Of a DNA stretch of 64,000 nt, positions 34,061-46,129 are shown one piece after another. Position numbers and translations under genes: made by a program. The notes below the pieces were generated by a model. The model was not told where the DNA came from, made no database searches, and was given only the letters and a program-made list of their open reading frames with translations. How positions within the stretch are numbered: the first letter of the stretch is position 1; every line of letters begins with the position of its first letter. The stretch is taken from contig SIJG01000147.1 in NCBI GenBank assembly GCA_023374025.1, forward strand, positions 113,687 through 177,686, written 5' to 3'. This stretch comes from Heterodera schachtii. Its lineage: Eukaryota; Nematoda; Chromadorea; Rhabditida; Heteroderidae.

Positions 34061-35038
34061 AATTTCTGGTTATCTTAACAATAAATATTAATTATTATTT
34101 ATGAATATGAAATATGATTACTCATACGATAATAAAGAAATTGAAGCCTCGGAAATAAAAAGATTATGAAAAAATAAAATATTTATGGTAGGATCAACAA
34201 AAACTGAATAATATAATAATAAAAAATCACATTTATTTAATATTTCAAATAAAAATATATTAATTTAATTAAAATAAATAATTAACAAAATACATACAAA
34301 AATTATTTAACGCATCATTTTGATAAAAATTCTCAAAAATAAAGTTAATTTGGATTTATTTTATTTAAAATTAATGAAGAAAATATTTCAATAAAAAACA
34401 ATCATTAGATATTTCATAAAATTATCAATTATTTTAGAAAGTATAAATTTAAACAAGATTATATATATATCAATATTATATAAAATACGAAATAAACGAT
34501 TGTTATTTCATTCCGAGCAAATTTTAGCACACAAAAAATATTTTGGACTTTTTGCTAATAGTTAAAACTAAGAAATAAAACACATTGAGTCAAACTTCAT
34601 TCATTTTTTTTTACATATGCCTAGCGCTCCCAATTTTCTTTCATGCAAAATAAGCATTGAAATGCTTTTGAGTAGCGTTTGCTAGCGAAATGGCTAAAAA
34701 ATGAAACTTTTTTGAAAATTTACTAATTTTGAGCAGTTTTGTTTCATTTTTTAAAAAGAATTTAAAACTTAATTTAAATAATGCATTTACATTCAATAGA
34801 GAATTTAATTAAAAAAAGGAAATTATTAATCATAGAAAGCAATTATATTTCAAATTTGAAATTACAGATATTAATTATTATTTAAATATTACACACAAAA
34901 TTAAAATGACCACACAATTATTAAGAAAATCAATAAGTTTAAAGAAATTATTGAATAAATTAGAAAATTATATTTTTTGAAATACAGAAATAATACAAAA
35001 ATAAAATAAAAAAGGGATGAATTACCACCAATCAGGAC
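34061..35038. other. AT-rich stretch with nested small palindromes
   Basis: 34585-34750 contains imperfect inverted repeats. aatgaaacttttttgaaaat pairs with gttttgtttcatttttt, and gcctagcgctc on one side relates to cgctagcaaacgctac, read inverted, on the other. No ends or duplication could be fixed. There is no gene. Confidence 0.5.
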
Positions 35039-35170
35039 TTATGTATTTTCTGAACAAAATTCTTTCACAAGATTTTTAAACTTAGCTAAACTTCCGATTT
35101 CCATAGCTGTTTTGGGTAAGCAATTCCACGGATTTATTGTACAAATAAAAAATTTACATTGCTTTTTTTT
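35039..35170 (-). pseudogene. C-terminal end of non-LTR retrotransposon ORF
   Basis: On the minus strand a frame that stops with TAA at 35039-35041 reads, from residues just before the end, K-x-C-K-F-F, then I-N-P-W-N-C-L-P, then S-L-A-K-F-K-N-L-V-K-E-F, then stop. The pattern F-F..R/I-x-N-x-W-N-x-L-P, followed about 10 residues later by S-L-x-x-F-K, is the common C-terminal signature of reverse-transcriptase proteins of CR1/Jockey-type non-LTR retrotransposons (family knowledge). Only the last 40 or so residues are recognisable; the reverse transcriptase and endonuclease domains are absent, and upstream the frame becomes low-complexity. This is probably a 5'-truncated insertion, as is usual for such elements. 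Assignment rests on a short motif. Confidence 0.6.
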
Positions 35171-35326
35171 AATAATTAAGTAAAAAATGACGCAAAAAAA
35201 TAAATATACAAAAAAAATGATTAAGGAATTAATTAATAAAAATATTAAAACTATTGAATCTTTTTCCTTCTAATCGAAAAGCTTTTATTAGTAAGCAAAC
35301 AAAAAAATAAACCGGAAATTAATATA

Positions 35327-36188
35327 CTTAGGGTGTAACATAAGTTTCCGCACAAATTTTTTTCTGCAAATTCAAAAATTCATAACTCCGTTATTTATGC
35401 ACCTATTTAAATGATTCTTATTTTATTTTGTTGGTCATGGTGTCCTCTTTCATATCTTACTATCATTTGACTTTTTATTTGCTTCATCAATTTTTTCAGC
35501 CTTTTTTCCCAACCATGCCAAAATTGGAAAATTTCCCACTACTTTTTCATGAATTTTTTATGGTCAAAAATGAAAGCTAACATAATAAAACTAAGTTTTT
35601 CTGAACAATTTAGACCAGTAGAATCCGAATATGGCCTTAAATCTGCTTTTCAACCTGAGCTTGTACTGCTCCAACTCCATGCATGAAGTTGGAGCTGTAC
35701 AGGTTTGTTGAAACCCCAGAGACCAAATCTAAGGCCATATTTGGACTCAGCGTGGTCGATATACCCAGCTTAATTAAATTCAGATTTTTAAAAGCACTTA
35801 AAACATTTTGTTACTTGATGGTCTTGAAAAATACCGTTTTTGGAGACCACTTTCGAACTCGGCCCTATAATAATTCAGATTTTTACTAAATAAAATTTTA
35901 TATTTTTTATTCTTAAAGTCCTAACTTTTCTCTATCTAATCACTATTTCTCTGTCTCTGTATCTCTTTTATTTTTCTTTAAATCAGCCATCAAAAATACC
36001 TACCGTGAAAATGACCATTTTTACTTTATTAACTCTAACTCCATAAATACTTCTCCATTGGGATTGATCGCTTGCCAGAATAATGGCAACATATTAGGAT
36101 TTCGGATAATGATTATGATTTGTTGAATTTATATTAAAAAAAATTTCTTTAAAAAAAAGTTGTGCGGAAGCTTATGTTACACCCTAAG
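35327..36188 (+). mobile_element. mariner-like element, copy 1
   Basis: The 29-bp inverted ends are CTTAGGGTGTAACATAAG, then one variable base, then TTCCGCACAA; they differ at only that base. They are bounded by TA on both sides (35325-35326 and 36189-36190). The interior is the inverse of the element at 49405-50160 over most of its length. Near the right end (about 36054-36110) lies a frame-broken version of the transposase C-terminus seen in the other copy. A central hairpin (35624-35745) is conserved in both. Copy 1 keeps better ends, while copy 2 keeps a better C-terminal frame. It is non-autonomous. Confidence 0.85.
35624..35745. repeat. Conserved central hairpin of mariner-like copy 1
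   Basis: The core palindrome 35662-35701 has 20-bp arms with two mismatches around ATGCAT. It is enclosed by wider arms (ccgaatatggccttaaatct against its inverse ccaaatctaaggccatattt). The same nested structure is at 49868-49994. The 68-codon plus ORF at 35683-35889 crosses it and is not a gene. Confidence 0.85.
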
Positions 36189-36190
36189 TA

Positions 36191-37500
36191 CAAATGATAT
36201 AATTCAAATATTTAGATCAAAATAATGTTTTAAAAAAAATATGTTTATCATTAAGATTTTCTATTTTAACTTTTTTATTATTATAGTATAAGTGTTATTA
36301 ATACTAAAAAAACGTTTTCAATGAAAAGGAATAAATTAAAAAACCCAATATTGCCCTTGAAAGCGGATAAATTATAAAGAATGTCAACACGTTAGAGTTA
36401 TCTAATCCATAGAACACATATTCTAATGGAAGTATAAAATTTGAAAATTTTAAAAACCACTCTTAAGAGAAATTTAAAATTGATACTTGAAAAATTTTAA
36501 AAAATAAAAATATTTAATAGTTACAATAAAATATTTATTTTAAAACTTTTTATAAAATTAAGGTATTAATTAATAAAATTTCCTTTTCATTAAATAACAA
36601 ATAAAGAAAATCATTTAAAAAAAGTTTAGGATATTTTTGAGATAAATTAAGTAAATTTCGTTCATGAAAACATTTAAATTTCTGAGAATTATTTAGTTTT
36701 ACAAAGTGTTTATATAAATATTTGCTGATATTATTAAGGCTACTCCCCTTGTCCATTTGCTTAGAAGCTAAATGAAAAATGTTAAAATATATTCAAATAT
36801 TTTTTTTATTGAACAAAGCACAAAATGTAAATATTTAATTCAAATTTTAAAAATGCTAGAAATATGTTAGCAGCAAAATATTACTTTTAAAGGAATTTCA
36901 TTTTCACTAGCTTCATTGATTTAAAATACATGTCGAACTAAAGAAAAATGTGTTTTTTTTTGTATTTGAAAATAAATATAAATATTTTATAATTATATTT
37001 TGTTTGACATTAAAAAAATGTTTTTTTTAGGCTTCTCCCACCAAACAAAACAAACTGCAAAAAATTTTTAATAAAATCAAAAAAAATAAAATATGAAATT
37101 ACCCATAAATGGAAACTAAAAATATATTCAAAAGATAATTATGTATAAAAATAAATAAATAAAAATATTCATTTTAAAATGACGCATATAAAAATTTAAC
37201 AAAATAATCAACGCGAAATAAATGGATTTGATGGCTTGCGAATATCCTCAAACCGAAAAGTCGAAAACAAAAATTTTGCGGAAACATATTTTATACCCTA
37301 AAAAATAAACTCATATTCTCTTTTATAATAAACTAACGATACAAAATAAATAAATCAATGATATGATGAATAAATTTAGATAAGAGTTAATTAAAATGCT
37401 AAAATAATTTATTCAATAATAACACAATGATAATGCATTTGTTTAAATTAAATTATAAATGAAATTACCAAAAATAGAGAAAAAATTATTTTGACATTTT
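36191..37500. other. AT-rich background, A-rich plus strand
   Basis: No gene can be supported. The minus ORF at 36550-36756 (68 codons) begins after a small GC-richer spot and has no domain I know. An island lies at about 37225-37265. Confidence 0.5.
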
Positions 37501-37507
37501 TATTATT

Positions 37508-37740
37508 GGGGTGTTGTATAAGTTCTAGCAGTACCAAACAATTTTATTTTTAAAATCATAACAATTCATGTAATAAAGTAAATTTGATTAAACTTTGCCA
37601 GATTATCCGTTGTATTTTTCTCTATCATTTGACCAATTGATAGAGTTTTTACTTTGGCATCACAAAGTTTTGGCCCCGTGAATTGGCAAAGGTTAATTGA
37701 GAAAACAAAGTAAATCTCAATTGGATATATCTTAATCAAA
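37508..37740 (+). mobile_element. Possible mariner end fragment
   Basis: ggggtgttgtataagttcta, then gcagtacc, resembles the general mariner end pattern (gggt.gt...ataagtt) and the ends of the two copies at 35.3 and 49.4 kb. No opposite end is found. A short inverted pair about caattgatagagtttttac lies downstream. It may be a solo end of another mariner family. Confidence 0.3.
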
Positions 37741-38289
37741 TAAAGTAATTTTTTGAATTAAAAACAATTAAATTTTTTATTTATACATAAAAATGATATG
37801 TATAAAATAGTACTTTCACTATTTAATTTCTTAAATGAAAAAGGCTTTGCAAATTCGCGCAGGAACCAAATTAAAAAAAAAGGAAAAAATAAGAAAAAAT
37901 TATTTTCAAATATAAGAAAGAAATTTAAAGAAAATAAAACGAATATGAGATTAATAGATTTGATTTCCATTTAGTTTAAGCTTTTAACAAAGGATATAAA
38001 TAAAAAAATACTTTGATAAAAGCCTATTTTATTTTTTAATTAAGAATAATTGTTTTTATTTTTAAATAATAATTTTTAAAAAATGGATTGTCAAACCTCC
38101 AATGATACAATAAACTACTAACAACTGGTAAATAGAATTTGATATTTAAGAGCTAAATAAAGAAATACTAAAGCAAAGAATGAAATGCAATATAAAATAA
38201 AAAATTCGAAAAAACAATTTGATCAAGGTATAAATGAATATAGATTTTAAACTTTTTTATTAATTTAGCTTAAAATACAAATGAGACAA

Positions 38290-38390
38290 TAAATAACTTC
38301 TAATACAAACAGAATTGTCTTTTATAACATTTTATAAGCTAACGCGCTGCAGAAGAGATTTTTAACGGTCCATTCAACATGAATTTATTT
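38290..38390 (+). repeat. Family H island, copy at 38.3 kb
   Basis: ataagctaacgcgctgcaga, then agatttttaacggtcc; see the 31.5-kb copy and the inverse copy at 22.98 kb. Confidence 0.6.
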
Positions 38391-39754
38391 AAATTATCTT
38401 ATAATAATTAGATATCTAATAGTCCAAAAGTTCCAAAAATTAAATTAAAAATGATCTTAACAAAATTAAATGCCTTTACTTTTTATGATTAAATAATTTA
38501 AATTTTAAATTTTAAAATTAAAATTAAAATAAATATTTATTCATAATAAAATTATGAAATTAATGAAACATTAAATTATAATAGTATTCAGATTAATAGA
38601 AGAAATGAATGAAAAATAGACAAGTTTAAATTAAATCTGTTGTCTAATGCTGATGATTCAAATATAAAAAATTCTTAAATTTATGCGAAAAAATTTAAAT
38701 TTAAATATATTTTTATTCAATATCGGATAATAGAAATGAATTATATTTAACTAAAAAAATATAAAAGTGAAGAAATGATAAAGACTTTGTAAAGAACAAA
38801 ATTAATACCAAAAATTGGAAGGAATTTAATTTTAAAATGTTTCTTATATATAATTTTATAAATTTATTGAAATATCTCTAAATGGAGGTTAATAAATACT
38901 AAAATATGAAAAAGGAGATATGAATTATATTTAAATAAATTACATTTCCATGAAAGTATCATAAAGAATTAAAAGAAATCGAAATTTTAAATTTTAAAAA
39001 TAATTGTAAATTATAAACTAAATTTTATATTAAATGAAAATCAATTGAGAAAAGAAATAAAACTTATTGAAGAATAAATTCAATATAAAACGCTATAGAA
39101 AAAAATGTATTATTTTGCTCAATTAAAAAAAATTACTCAGTAATACTTAGCAAATATTAATGATTAATAACAAAAAAAAGAAATACAGTAAAAAAACATT
39201 TAATGTGTTAACTATGAGTCAACACGGACGAAATCATTGTAGATAGGACCATGAAATGAAATGCTCTACAAGAAAAGAATTCAAAAAAGAATTAAGAATT
39301 TAATGAAAAAAAGTTTATATAGCTAATTTAATAATAAAGTTAAAAATAACCAAATGATTCAAAAGAGCAATGTGAACATAAAAATTTAAACTTTTTGTGA
39401 GTTTTATTCGTAATATTTTTCTCTATATTAAGTAGTTTTAAAATAAAAAGATAATTAACATTGGAATTTTGAAATTAAATTCAAAAGCAAAATATTAAAA
39501 TGGAAATTTAATTAACGAATTCTAAGAATATAAATTATTAAGATTAGTAAAAATAAACCAAAAAAATAAGCCTGAAGCTAAAGCAAATGCGCGTAATAAT
39601 TTATCACTAGATTAACTTTATTGTAAAATATAATATAAATTAAAGAATGTAAGTCAATAATTTAGTTATTTAAATAAAATAATTTTCATTTATGAAGAAA
39701 ATTTATAAATAATTATAACTAATAAAAAATAATTTGCTCAACTTTAATAATAAA

Positions 39755-39850
39755 GCAGGGGTGCGACAATAACAATTCTTACTACATCTGGAAAGTGGAC
39801 AAGAATGTTAAATAAACCATCTAATAAAAAATTTAGAAAATAGACGAAAA
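39755..39850 (+). repeat. Family D island, copy 2
   Basis: ctttaataataaagcagggg, then tgcgacaataac, then catctggaaagtggacaaga. The landmarks acgac.a.aac, acatct.aaa and acaag.aa keep the order seen at 33.95 and 40.89 kb. Confidence 0.5.
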
Positions 39851-40356
39851 ATTACAAACAATTTACTCTATTAATGAATAAATTAATTGTATAAACAGAA
39901 GATTAAAGTAAATTATTAATTAAATAAAAATAAAGTTTTCAAAAAACTTCATACGAAAATTGTTTCTTTAATATTTTAAAGTAAAAACTAAAAAATATTG
40001 TTAGAATTACAAAATGTATAAATGGGAAGGCAATTTCAAAAACAAAACTATTTAAAGAAAATTTTGATTGAAATAATATAAAGTGGATATATCACTAAGA
40101 AATCAATTTTTAATATTCAGTATAAATTTTATTTTATAGTGAATTTATTTTAAATTTAAAAACAAAAAAAAGGAAAAATAACTTTATTTGAACAAAATCC
40201 AAAAAATAAAAATAAATGAATTATTTTAACAAATTTTTATTTAAAAGCACACTCGTATATTGTTTACAAAATTAAAAGCAGAAATACAAAAATTAAAATA
40301 TAATAACCATCAACTTATTATTCAATTGGATTTTCAAATATCATATAAAAATCTAT

Positions 40357-40428
40357 AAAGAAACAAAACCGAATATTATTAAAGAAACAAAACCGAATAT
40401 TATTAAAGAAACAAAACCGAATATTAAT
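40357..40428 (+). repeat. 24-bp unit, three copies
   Basis: aaagaaacaaaaccgaatat plus tatt is repeated three times in a row, the last copy ending with taat instead of tatt. A young minisatellite. Confidence 0.95.
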
Positions 40429-40469
40429 CTTTAAAAAACAGAATTTCTAATTATTTTTGCTTTGAGATA

Positions 40470-40720
40470 AAAATTGCCAATTTTCAGTGAAAATCTGTAG
40501 AAAAATGGTTAAAATTTCCAAATTTTCCCCCGGCGGAGCCTTTCGGACACCTCCGGGCTCAAAATATTATTTTCTTAAAAAATTGTTTCAAAATAATTGG
40601 TCATTTTTGGTGAAAATCTGTTAATAAATTATACTTAGATTTTCAAAATTTTCAAGGCGTCACCTAATGACGCCGACGGCCCCCACTCAAAAGTTTTTTT
40701 TTTTGTGCTCACCGCGAAAT
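40470..40720 (-). repeat. GGCGCCG modules, two in tandem
   Basis: Two similar blocks: ttttcagtgaaaatctgt..., then cccccggcggagcc (40535-40548); and ggtcatttttggtgaaaatc..., then ggcgtcacctaatgacgccg (40654-40673). Read on the minus strand, each is a GC island followed by aaaatttt, a cagatttt phrase and caaaaa.tgacca. The same module occurs at 24.8, 44.6, 48.5-49.1, 59.5 and 63.6 kb. Confidence 0.6.
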
Positions 40721-40864
40721 TTTTTAATTTCTTTTTTATTTGGAATAAACTCTTTTTGAATGAATTTACTTTTAATTGGCTAAAAAATTGAAAAATTTTG
40801 AACCTTTTTTTGAGTTTTATCCAATGAATCCCATTTCAGAGATATTTCAGAATAAATTGTTTAA

Positions 40865-41000
40865 TCAACATTAATAATAAAACAAAGGTACGACCACAAC
40901 TAAACATCTCAAAGCCCACAAAAATGATAAATAAATTAAATAAAAATAAATTAATTAAATAATAAAATATTATTAAGTATCTCATTTGAATAAAAAAAGC
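40865..41000 (+). repeat. Family D island, copy 3
   Basis: acattaataataaaacaaag, then gtacgaccacaactaaacat, then ctcaaagcccacaaaa, then attattaagtatctcatttg. Collinear with 33920-34060. Confidence 0.65.
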
Positions 41001-43319
41001 TTAAATTAAAAAAATAACCTCAACATGTCAAAATAATAAATTAAAATAATGAAATAAAATAAATTAAAAATACCTGCAAAATTATTGATAAAAAATGAAG
41101 GAATCAACATAATTTAATTAGAAATTCTATAAAATATGTATCTTTACCATATAAGTTTAATTTTGCTTTCGAAATAAACAGTATTTTATTTTAAATTAAA
41201 TTATTTAATATAAAAGGTATGAATTTAAACAATGATAAAAAAAAATGAAGTTGAGTGAAAATGAGATGAAGGGATTTATAATGAAATTATCAACATATAA
41301 CTAATTTGAATACCAAATTTTCAAATCGTTCAATTTTTTTATTATTTTCATTTAATATTTCTGTAAAAAATATATTGAAAAATTGTTTGACGTTAATTAA
41401 AAAGTGAATTTAATTCATCAAGCAAATAATTAATTCAAATAAATTAATTAATTAATGAATCATAATATATTTTTTTTTAATTTAATCATAATTGAAACTC
41501 TTATTAATGAAAAAAAATTATTAATCATTTGTAAATATAATAAAAATAAATCTATAAATATTTAAAACAATTCAAATGAGTGGAAAATTCAAACATCAGA
41601 TTTACAAGGACAGCCTTGCAATAAATGAAAAAATAAAGAGAAAATAGTAAAACCAATAAGAATAATTAAATTAGTATTAATTATATTTAAAAAACAATTT
41701 TTAAATACTTACTGTTTTTAAATTCTAAAATTTTTATATTCTAAATTTACATTATAGAAAAATTATTATTTTCACATTAACCAATCAACCTTTAATAAAA
41801 AAAAGCATTGATGAAATTGAATAAAGTAGCAGAAAATATTTTATATGAAATAGGACGAAATATTTTCTGCATATCGGAATATATTTACGAATTAAAACAG
41901 GTGTGAATTAATTCCGGCAAATGAATTTTTCGCCACTCAGCAAAATAAACATTTGCGCCGCGACACCGCCCTACAAAAACAATTTCATCGTTCATTCAAT
42001 TTCTAAAATAATCCCAAATAATATTGGAAAGGTATAGAATATTTACCAAAACAATTTACCAAAAATTAAGCAAGCTTAATTGGCAATTAAAATAAAAATT
42101 ATTTAACAAAAACGGAGTTATAATTGAAAAAATGATCATTCTTCAAAATTATTTATACTAATAAAATTATTTTACCATTTAAAAAAAGGTTATAATTTAA
42201 ACAATTAACAAATGAACTATAAAACAAAGAAAATTAAAAATAAATAATTTAATAAAAGAATATAAATTAAACAATGATTACGAATTATTTTTAATTTTAT
42301 GACCACACACTAAAAATAATTTTTATTATTAAAAATAAATGTATAAATAAACTTTTCTTATAGAATGGAATCAAAGTGATTGCAAAAAAAACTTAATAAC
42401 AATTATGTCGAACATTAGCTGATAATATGCTCATTGTTAATACAAAAAATAAGCATAAAAATAATTATAAACAATTTTAAATACCAAATAATTGTCATAT
42501 TATCTTTTGTCCAAAATACCAATTGAACCATAACCATAAAATTTTTTGAAGTTTTACAAAAAATGGAATATTTTGTTCGTAAATTTATAATACGCTGAAT
42601 GGTATATTTTTGTAAAATATATTAAATTAAAAACAATTTGCCTTAATAAAGAAAAAATTAAATAATTTATAAAAAATAAAAAATGATAAAAAAAATATTT
42701 CTTAGCAAATTAATGGACGAAAACAATATTATAGCAGAATTTCACTTTTTGTTTTAAAGATTTGGGACAATTTTTAATATGCAAACTTTTGCGACCGAAA
42801 TAATTAAATTAGACATTAATATGCCAGTTCTAAAAAAAGCACAAAATTTCGTAAATGCAAGTGAATTAATCATTGAATTTGCAATACTAAAAACTAAATA
42901 ATTTTATTAAAAATTTGAACTTTTTTTCTTCTTCGATAAAGCCGATTGGATTATTTTTAAAATAATAAAAAAATTGATAGCAGATTAAGTTATTAAAACA
43001 GTATAAAATGTATAAACTATACCACTGCCATTTAAAAATCATGGTCACGGATAACATTCAAAATTAAAAATAAATATCTCTGAATAACAAACAATTTAAA
43101 TAATAATTAAAGCTTGATGAAATAAAAAATGAACGATAAAACATATTAAATATTTACTTCAATTAATAGCAAACAAGTGAAGTTATTAATGAACAAATAA
43201 AAAATTTAGAAACTATTTTTAATTCACACATATTGTACGACTGACGAGTGAGAAGGATTGACAGCAAAAGTTATAGAATATAATATTACTTAAAATATAT
43301 TTTTCAATTTTAAAGCGTT
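41001..43319. other. AT-rich background, A-rich plus strand
   Basis: No gene is seen. 42045-42260 resembles the second half of family A (ccaaaaattaagcaagctta, then the part around gatcat, then ttttaccattt). That part also resembles 50960-51090 beside the large palindrome. A GC-rich island at 41905-41985 (aacatttgcgccgcgacacc) is not recognised. Confidence 0.55.
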
Positions 43320-43560
43320 TTTAATTTCCTATCAAATAAAAATACATAAATAGAGATAATAAAAAATGATATTCAATTTAAATCGAACAGCTGAAACTGT
43401 AGTGGATTCATATTTAATTAAAAATAAACACAATAATAATACGAGAACATTTGCTAGAAAATAAAGCGCATACGCAAGCGAATCTGAATGATATACCCGA
43501 TGACATGTAAAATTGAAAAAATTAATAATAAAAAGATATTTTGGTCATTATAATGAGATT
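43320..43560 (+). repeat. Family C unit, copy 1
   Basis: The order is aaatagagataa, aaatgatattcaa.ttaaatc, gaacagctgaaa, ggattcatattta, a GC island (gcgcatacgcaagcgaatct), then gacatgtaaaattgaaaa. The same order is found at 44780-45030, 54440-54660 and, in part, 56230-56370. The unit is not recognised and has no ORF. Confidence 0.7.
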
Positions 43561-44165
43561 AAAAATAATTTAATTTAAAAAATATGTTTTTCATTTAAAT
43601 ATTCAGAAATAATTAAATAAACATTAAAATATAAATTGTATAAAATGAAATGGTTCAGTGTATTATTCTTTAATTTCATACTCATAAATAAATACATAAC
43701 ATATAAATTCGGTATATTTTGTAATTTTTAAGTTATTTCATTTTTTTATTGTTTTCGATTTATAATTTAATAATATATCAAAACTGGTAATTTAATAAAA
43801 AAAAATTTGATAAAATTCATTAAAATTAATAAATTTAAACAAATATAAATTATTATTTAAATATAAATTATCTTTATTTAAAATTTTTATATCAAAAATA
43901 TATATCTACCTGTTTAAAAAGAATGAACCACCCAAAAAAAATACAAAAACATGAGCTAAATAAAGTGAATTAAATTGATATTAGTCAATAAATATCAAAT
44001 AAAAGAAGGTTTAAATGAAATAATTTATGAAATAATAGCGATAAAGAAATTTAATAAAAATGTGTTTAGAAAATAATTTAAAAAAATTTCAAACAGACAG
44101 AGAAAAATAATAGAAATTTTATAATCTATTGAGAAAATTATTGACGCACTTTAACAAAAAAACAA
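43561..44165. other. AT-rich non-coding stretch
   Basis: Nothing is seen beyond A/T-rich sequence. Confidence 0.6.
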
Positions 44166-44169
44166 AGCA

Positions 44170-44265
44170 ATCCATGCCATGATGTTGCTCGTCTTGTGGT
44201 TCGTATCTCGTATTTGGCCTCGAGACACGAGATTTTTATACACTGATAAGAATGGGGGGGGGGGG
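44170..44265. repeat. CTCGTATCTCG word block and 12-G run
   Basis: gctcgtcttgtggttcgtat, ctcgtatttggcctcgagac and acgag repeat a CTCGT/ACGAG word in both orientations, like the word arrays of the hAT-like elements. No ends are visible. A run of twelve G (44254-44265) follows directly and stands out in this AT-rich DNA. Confidence 0.45.
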
Positions 44266-44351
44266 ATGAGAGAAAATATTTTTGAAAATTGTAAAAAGGA
44301 AAAAATTTTAGAAAAGAAATAATACTATTATTTTAAATCCAAAAATTGTAT

Positions 44352-44424
44352 AAAGTTAGTCTAGTCATTAGCTATAGTAAGTATTTCTTTGATTTCTGCA
44401 GTGGTTCGACCCCCACACAGAAAA
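44352..44424 (+). pseudogene. tRNA-like remnant (SINE head or pseudogene)
   Basis: aaagttagtctagtcattag resembles a tRNA A-box region (TtAGTcTAGTggTTAG type). 35-40 bp further is GGTTCGACCCC, which fits the B-box GGTTCGANNCC, and acacaga follows, as an acceptor 3' part would. The anticodon and T stems do not pair properly, so this is not a working tRNA. An A-rich stretch follows, as in SINEs. Confidence 0.45.
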
Positions 44425-44559
44425 AATTACTTTATTATTCTTTTTAATTGTAAATTATTTTTAAAAATTTAATTAAGAAATTTAACCAAGCACCGAAAAT
44501 AACAAACAATTAAAAATAATATTTCTTTATTTTTAAATCATAGCCAAAAAAACCAATTT

Positions 44560-44640
44560 TTAGGTGCAAAATCGGATAAGAAATTGTGAAAAGATTTTCG
44601 AAATTTCCCGACGGAGCCTGTCGACACTGCCGGAATTATC
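44560..44640 (-). repeat. GGCGCCG module, single copy
   Basis: ccaatttttaggtgcaaaat, then ttttcgaaatttcccgacgg, then agcctgtcgacactgccgg. The same order as the modules at 24.8 and 40.5 kb. Confidence 0.55.
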
Positions 44641-44779
44641 TACTCAACAAAATGTTGTAAAAAAATGTGCCATAATAGATCTTACCAAAAGTCAAAGGAA
44701 TTTTAATAACGTTAAAAGTATTTCAATGAATTATACATAAAAAATTACTTTTATTTGTTTAGCAAATTACTAAATAGTA

Positions 44780-45030
44780 ACCAAAATTAAATAATTGTTT
44801 TAAAATATATAAATAGAGATAAAATTAATAATGATATTAAAATTAAACCAAACGTTCTGAAAATGTGAGAGACTCATATATTAATAATAAAAAAATATAT
44901 ATACAAAAATAAATACACGGTAATTTGCTATAAAACGATGGGACACACATAACCCAACCACAAAAGTAAAGAATGCGAGACATGTAAAATTGAAAAAAAA
45001 TTTAACATACATATTTTAAAAGAATTAAAA
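44780..45030 (+). repeat. Family C unit, copy 2
   Basis: aaatagagataaaa, aatgatattaaaattaaacc, aaacgttctgaaa, gagactcatat, an island (acacacataacccaaccaca), then gcgagacatgtaaaattgaa. Collinear with copy 1 and with 54440-54660. Confidence 0.7.
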
Positions 45031-45268
45031 GAAAACTTATAAATAATTTTTACAAGTGCATTTGAAAAATAAAAATAATGAATAATATTATCATTTTATA
45101 TAATTAACTTAAAAATAAAATAAAAAATTCAAAAAGCATTCAAATAACGGAATTTCATATTCAAATTCATGCTCATTATATGTAAAATTCAGTATAAATT
45201 TGTGCACCTTCTATTTGTTAATTAAAAGTTTGTTTTTAAATAAAATCAGAATAAATTGGATTAATTAC

Positions 45269-45600
45269 TAAGGCTGCCAAAAACATGTACAAATGGTTAA
45301 AATATGTACATAAATATGTAAGAAAAACTCCGAAATATGTACAAAAAAAAAGCCAAAATTTAATTTCTGGTATTTTTAGGGGTACATTTTCAAAAAAATT
45401 TTAATTTATTCTCAAGAAAATTTATAAATTCTCATAAATTCTCAAAATAAGTAAAAAATAAAGTAAAATATTTACAAAAAATTTTGCCGAAATTTTTGAT
45501 TTTTTGACGATTTCCAAAAATTTCCAATTTCAAAAAATATTTTTTAAATTTTTTTATAATTTAATTTTAATAAAAGTTTCTTAATACAAAGAATATTATA
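45269..45600. mobile_element. One-ended hAT-like fragment with TGTAC words
   Basis: Starts TAAGGCTGCCAAAAACATGT (TAAGG fits YARNG). Near this end TATGTAC is repeated four times in about 70 bp. The interior has ggtatttttaggggtacatt, the shared hAT interior phrase. No matching right end (ttggcagcctta) was found, so this copy is truncated or misread. Confidence 0.45.
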
Positions 45601-46129
45601 GTTATTTATTTTAAAATTATTTTAACGAATTAATAGCGAAATAAAAAACTTCTTGGCACTGCCCGAAATTTCATTTGTGCTTATAATGATGCGATATTTA
45701 AACTACCGATAAAGTTAAATATTCACATCATCAATATAAAATTTATTGGATAATTAACATTCTCCATTTTATTGTAAATAAAAATAATAAAATTCTAAAA
45801 AGTAAGAAAGTTAAATAATAAATTTAAAAATGAAAAATTTCTTTTAAATTTATATCATAAGAAATAATAATTAGGTAATAGAACAAAATTTCAATATTAT
45901 AAACAATAATTATTATTTAAGTTCCATGAACAGCGTAAAAAAAATCAGTCCATGGGTCATTAATGATAAAAAATAAAACAAACAAAACAAAAAGTTAAAT
46001 TGATTATGTATTATGATATGAAAAAGTAAGAGAAATAATAAAAAAAACGAAATTAAGAACAACATAATGAAGAATCACTAATGAAAAAACAATAATTTTA
46101 AACTTTTGAATTAAACATTTCTAAAATTC
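45601..46129. other. AT-rich non-coding stretch
   Basis: Nothing recognisable is seen. Confidence 0.6.

Larger units (their letters stand above)
37741..40440. other. AT-rich background with family H and D islands
   Basis: No gene is seen. Contains family H (38290-38390) and family D (39755-39850) copies, plus an island at about 39215-39260. The minus ORF at 37758-37970 is low-complexity. Confidence 0.55.

Noticed and set aside
36550..36756. 68-codon minus ORF with less biased composition than others
   Set aside because: No domain, no homologous copy in the window, and a length expected by chance among dozens of similar ORFs. Kept only as a note.
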